Assembly: GCA_910586755.1 (NCBI GenBank)
Contig: CAJUJM010000043.1
Coordinates: 42,128-106,127, forward strand
Direction of reading: 5' to 3'
Source of the DNA: an uncultured Lachnospiraceae bacterium
GTDB taxonomy: Bacteria; Bacillota; Clostridia; Lachnospirales; Lachnospiraceae
DNA: 64,000 nt
The notes beneath the pieces are model-generated. The model had not been told where the DNA came from. It worked only from the letters and a program-made list of their open reading frames with translations, and did not search any database. Below, piece after piece: positions 61,423 to 64,000 of this stretch. Position 1 is the first letter of the stretch, and each line of letters starts with the position of its first letter. The position numbers were made by a program, and so were the translations under genes.

Positions 61423-62385
61423 CTATCCCTCCATTTCCCAGCATGCCGCGTAATGGTTTTCATTGATTTGGACCAGCGGAGAGGCTTCTTTTTTACACTT
61501 GTCTGTACAATGAGTACAGCGGGGGTGGAATTTACAGCCTTCCGGCAAATTCTGAGAGTTTACCACATTCCCGGGGATTGATTCCAGGCGGTTTCTCTCG
61601 CCGGTCAGCTTGGGGATTGCATGAAGGAGGCCAACAGTATACCAATGGCAGGGCTTCTGAAAGACTTCCTGAACCGTGCCATATTCTACAATCTCTCCTG
61701 CATACATAACCGCTACTTTCTGACACAGCTCAGAAATAATGCCCAGATTGTGGGTAATCATCAGCAAAGAGGTATCCAGCTCTCCTTGAAGCTTTTTCAT
61801 CAATTCCAGAATCTGCGCCTGAATGGTTACATCCAGGGCCGTAGTAGGCTCGTCTGCAATCAAAAGCTTTGGCGAACAGGCCAGGGCCGCCGCGATTCCT
61901 ACTCTCTGGCGCATTCCCCCGGAAAACTGATGAGGGTAGTCTTCCAGGCGGTAAGAAGCAATTCCAACCATCTCCAAAAGCTTTCCGGCTTCTTTTTCCG
62001 CCTCTTTTTTGCTTAATTTTTTATGTTTCTCTATTACCATCGCAATCTGGTGTCCAACGGTAAATACCGGGTTTAACGATGTCAAAGGATTCTGAAATAC
62101 CATGGCGATTTTTCCTCCCCGGATTTCTTCCATATCCTTTTCCTTCACGTCCAGCAGATTTACGTTGTCAAATAAGATCTTACCCCCGGTTACAAATCCG
62201 ATCTGTGGCGGTAGCAGGTTTAACGTGGTTAATGCGGTGGTAGTCTTTCCCGCTCCGCTCTCCCCTACCAGTCCCAGGGCCTCGCCTTTGTGGATAGTCA
62301 GATTCAGATTGTTAAGTGCTTTGGAAACGGTTCCCGCCACACGGTACTCTACGCTTAGATCCTCTATTTTCAACAATTCATCCAT
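61423..62385 (-). CDS. oppD: Oligopeptide/dipeptide ABC transporter ATP-binding protein, OppD/DppD-like
   Basis: A 320-residue ABC ATPase: Walker A GLVGESGAGKTTTALT, signature FSGGMRQRVGIA, Walker B LLIADEPTTALD, H-loop MITHNLGI, and the C-terminal Cys-rich extension CKFHPRCTHCTDKC typical of the family. The start follows AAAGGAAAAGAG and lies behind repeat copy 5. It appears intact. Confidence 0.93.
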   Translation of the reverse strand: MDELLKIEDLSVEYRVAGTVSKALNNLNLTIHKGEALGLVGESGAGKTTTALTTLNLLPPQIGFVTGGKILFDNVNLLDVKEKDMEEIRGGKIAMVFQNPLTSLNPVFTVGHQIAMVIEKHKKLSKKEAEKEAGKLLEMVGIASYRLEDYPHQFSGGMRQRVGIAAALACSPKLLIADEPTTALDVTIQAQILELMKKLQGELDTSLLMITHNLGIISELCQKVAVMYAGEIVEYGTVQEVFQKPCHWYTVGLLHAIPKLTGERNRLESIPGNVVNSQNLPEGCKFHPRCTHCTDKCKKEASPLVQINENHYAACWEMEG

Positions 62386-62402
62386 ACTCTTTTCCTTTCA
62401 AA

Positions 62403-62434
62403 TGTACCGGCGCGCGCCGTCAGGCGCCGCCTGC
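62403..62434 (-). repeat. Intercistronic hairpin repeat, copy 5
   Basis: Between oppC and oppD, in the oppD leader. Layout: AGCA-GGCG-GCGCC-TGAC-GGCGC-GCG-CGCCGGTACA; inner 5-bp stem GCGCC/GGCGC. It ends 18 bases before the oppD start. Confidence 0.6.
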
Positions 62435-62440
62435 TGATTC

Positions 62441-63145
62441 CTAATCCTTATTTCGGGGATCCAAAACATCCCGAAGGCCGTCTCCTAAAAAGTTAAAGCA
62501 CAGTACCGTCAGCATCAGGGCAACTCCGGGCGCAAATACAATCCAGGGCGCCTGAGCAATATAAGCGCGGCCGTCAGAGATCATAGAGCCCCAGGCCGGC
62601 GTGGGAAGAGGAACTCCACATCCCAAATAACTTAGTCCGGATTCTGCCAAAATAACCGTTCCCAGGTTCTGGCTGGCCTGAATAATTAAAGGGTTCACAA
62701 CATTGGGAAGCACCTGGGTAATCATAATGCGGAACTTTCCGGCTCCCAGCACTTCAGACACATGAACATATTCGGAATTGCGGATTGCCAGCACATTCCC
62801 CCGTACCAGGCGGGCGTATTTTACCCACTGAGTCATCAGCATTACAATAATTAAGTTTGTAAAATTTACTCCGAGAATCGCAACCACGCACAGGGCCAGA
62901 ATCAGGGATGGAACTGCCAGGAAAATATCGCAGATACGCATGATAATCATATCAACTTTCCCGCCAAATCCGTTAGAAAACCATTCTGGTTCTGCCAGGC
63001 GGGCCGATAAATCCGCGGCCATGGCATCATGGGGAATCCACAGGGGGCAGGTCAGGGAGATTCCAACAATCAGTAATATTCCAATCAAACCGGCTTTAAA
63101 GAAAAAGCTTTTCTTTATACGGCGGAGCAATGTCTTCTTATCCAT
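62441..63145 (-). CDS. oppC: Oligopeptide/dipeptide ABC permease OppC/DppC-like, internally deleted
   Basis: A 234-residue frame, clearly shorter than the usual 270-300. The N-terminal helix and LSARLAEPEW segment pass directly to NGFGGKVDMIIMRICD; the normal stretch between them, with the GTDxLGRDxxSR motif and the first helices of the permease domain (about 50 residues), is missing in frame near 62965-62985. The rest, including the EAA loop (SEVLGAGKFRIMITQVLPN), is intact. AAGGAG precedes the start. It is probably non-functional as a permease. Confidence 0.82.
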   Translation of the reverse strand: MDKKTLLRRIKKSFFFKAGLIGILLIVGISLTCPLWIPHDAMAADLSARLAEPEWFSNGFGGKVDMIIMRICDIFLAVPSLILALCVVAILGVNFTNLIIVMLMTQWVKYARLVRGNVLAIRNSEYVHVSEVLGAGKFRIMITQVLPNVVNPLIIQASQNLGTVILAESGLSYLGCGVPLPTPAWGSMISDGRAYIAQAPWIVFAPGVALMLTVLCFNFLGDGLRDVLDPRNKD

Positions 63146-63158
63146 ACGAAATTCTCCT

Positions 63159-63894
63159 TTAATTCAATGAAATACGCGGGTCAATAAAAGTATAAAGAAT
63201 ATCTACCAACAGGTTGGTTACCGCAATAATCAGCGCCGTTACCAGCAGCATGGACTGTACCAGCTGCAGATCCCTGGAATTAATGGCAGTTACCAACAGC
63301 TGGCCCATGCCCGGCCAGGAGAATACGGACTCAATAACTGCGGAACCTGCCAGCAGATTGCCCAATTGGTTTCCCATTACGGTCACCACCGGGAGAAGGG
63401 TATTTTTCAGCGCATAACGGGTATATACTTTAAACTTGCTGATTCCTCTGGCCCTGGTTGCCGCTATGTAATCTTCCTGAAGCACATCCACCATTCCGGT
63501 ACGGGTCATTCGGGTAATCATGGCTGTAAACTGAAATCCCATGCAGATAGCCGGCATAATAATGTATTTCACTCCTCCATAGCCCTGGGTGGGCAGCCAT
63601 TTTAAAGTAACGCCGAATATCAATATCAACATTAAGCTGAGCCAGACCGGGGCCACAGACTGTCCTACCAGCGCAAAAATCATAGAAGGTTCCATACTGG
63701 ACAATATAAGGTTTATCCAATCCCATCTGTTCCTCCATGGCCTCTATCTGTTCCTCAGTGGCCGTATCCGGCAGCATCATCTTGGCCGGATTTCCCGGGG
63801 CCACCCGCACCAGTGTAAATGCAACAATTGAAATACCAAAGAGAACAAATATGGTTGACAATAGCCGTTTCAGCAGTTTCCTTCCAAATGTCAC
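63159..63894 (-). pseudogene. oppB: Oligopeptide/dipeptide ABC permease OppB/DppB-like, broken by internal deletion and frameshift
   Basis: The start is GTG 63894 (AAGGAGG upstream). The first about 67 residues are normal (FGRKLLKRLLSTIFVLFGIS to LDKPYIVQY, ending near 63694). The next normal segment, FALVGQSVAPVWLSLMLI to the C-terminus, is in a different frame from about 63677 to 63159. Together they make about 240 residues, against 305-330 for the family, so about 65-90 residues were lost and the frame changed at the junction. The frame from the start runs on out of phase to about 63430. Confidence 0.87.
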
Positions 63895-63962
63895 TTGTAT
63901 TACCTCCTTCATCCTGTTATTTTGTGTTATCCTGTTTTACTCCGAAGTTTTTTGATAATTCA

Positions 63963-63992
63963 ATTGTAGCTTTGCATATCTTTTACCGTCAA
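63963..63992 (-). promoter_or_regulatory. Sigma-A promoter of the opp operon
   Basis: Minus strand: TTGACG (63987-63992), 18-base spacer, TACAAT (63963-63968), about 70 bases before the oppB start. So oppB appears to be the first gene; a peptide-binding protein gene is not between promoter and oppB. Confidence 0.6.
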
Positions 63993-64000
63993 TTAAGCGT

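Noticed and set aside
49778..62434. The five leader repeats as a CRISPR array or riboswitch
   Set aside because: They are kilobases apart, in leaders of unrelated genes, too short for known riboswitch cores and without spacers or cas genes.

Overview
The window is one continuous stretch of a low-to-mid GC Firmicutes chromosome, most like a gut Lachnospiraceae / Clostridium cluster XIVa organism (Hungatella, Enterocloster or Lachnoclostridium type). This is inferred from strong GGAGG ribosome binding sites, several TTG/GTG starts, sigma-A promoters of TTGACA/TATAAT type, YesM/YesN two-component pairs, CUT1 sugar ABC systems without their own ATPase, GH94 phosphorylases, QueH, and a low-GC sigma factor. 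I saw no rRNA, tRNA, CRISPR array, insertion sequence or phage gene.

1-35 kb is a row of carbohydrate-use islands. (a) 1-6.6 kb: a truncated sugar-binding lipoprotein, a YesM-like kinase with its YesN-like regulator, and a heparinase II/III-type protein. (b) 6.6-11.6 kb: a leftward operon with 1-phosphofructokinase, Zn-dehydrogenase, DeoR repressor and a mannitol-type PTS EIICBA, with TGTTGAWTCAACA-like operators at its promoter. (c) A diguanylate cyclase. (d) 13.5-23.2 kb: a leftward ABC operon carrying a phosphodiesterase-like and a metallo-beta-lactamase-fold gene, divergent from a Cys-type sulfatase, a ROK repressor and an OPA-like MFS carrier. (e) 23.4-35.3 kb: a leftward ABC operon with a domain-permuted GH3 beta-glucosidase, divergent from two GH94 phosphorylases, and an AraC regulator.

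35-50.6 kb is mainly housekeeping: HPr, QueH, RpoD, lipid kinase, MutY, BirA without a DNA-binding domain, a small membrane protein, ornithine carbamoyltransferase, patatin, the NfeD/SPFH pair, an RNA methyltransferase, NAD synthetase, a MATE exporter, an Fe-S type Rrf2 regulator and TcdA. A 113-bp element with an 18-bp outer stem and three inner hairpins lies between the methyltransferase and the nfeD promoter.

50.6-64 kb is accessory: an sdpR/sdpI-like pair, a VapBC-like toxin-antitoxin pair, and an apparently 11-gene leftward operon running from oligopeptide-type ABC genes through an MFS carrier, a metallo-hydrolase, a mutarotase-like protein, a MATE gene, an M24 peptidase and an SDR to a mannonate-dehydratase/RspA-like enolase. 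This operon is damaged: oppB has a frame-breaking internal deletion, oppC an in-frame internal deletion, and the MATE gene an amber codon. Five copies of a short hairpin repeat (5'-GCAGGTG-core-GGCGCGTGCCGGTACAA-3' in sense orientation) sit just upstream of ribosome binding sites between 49.8 and 62.4 kb and are the least explained non-coding signal in the window.
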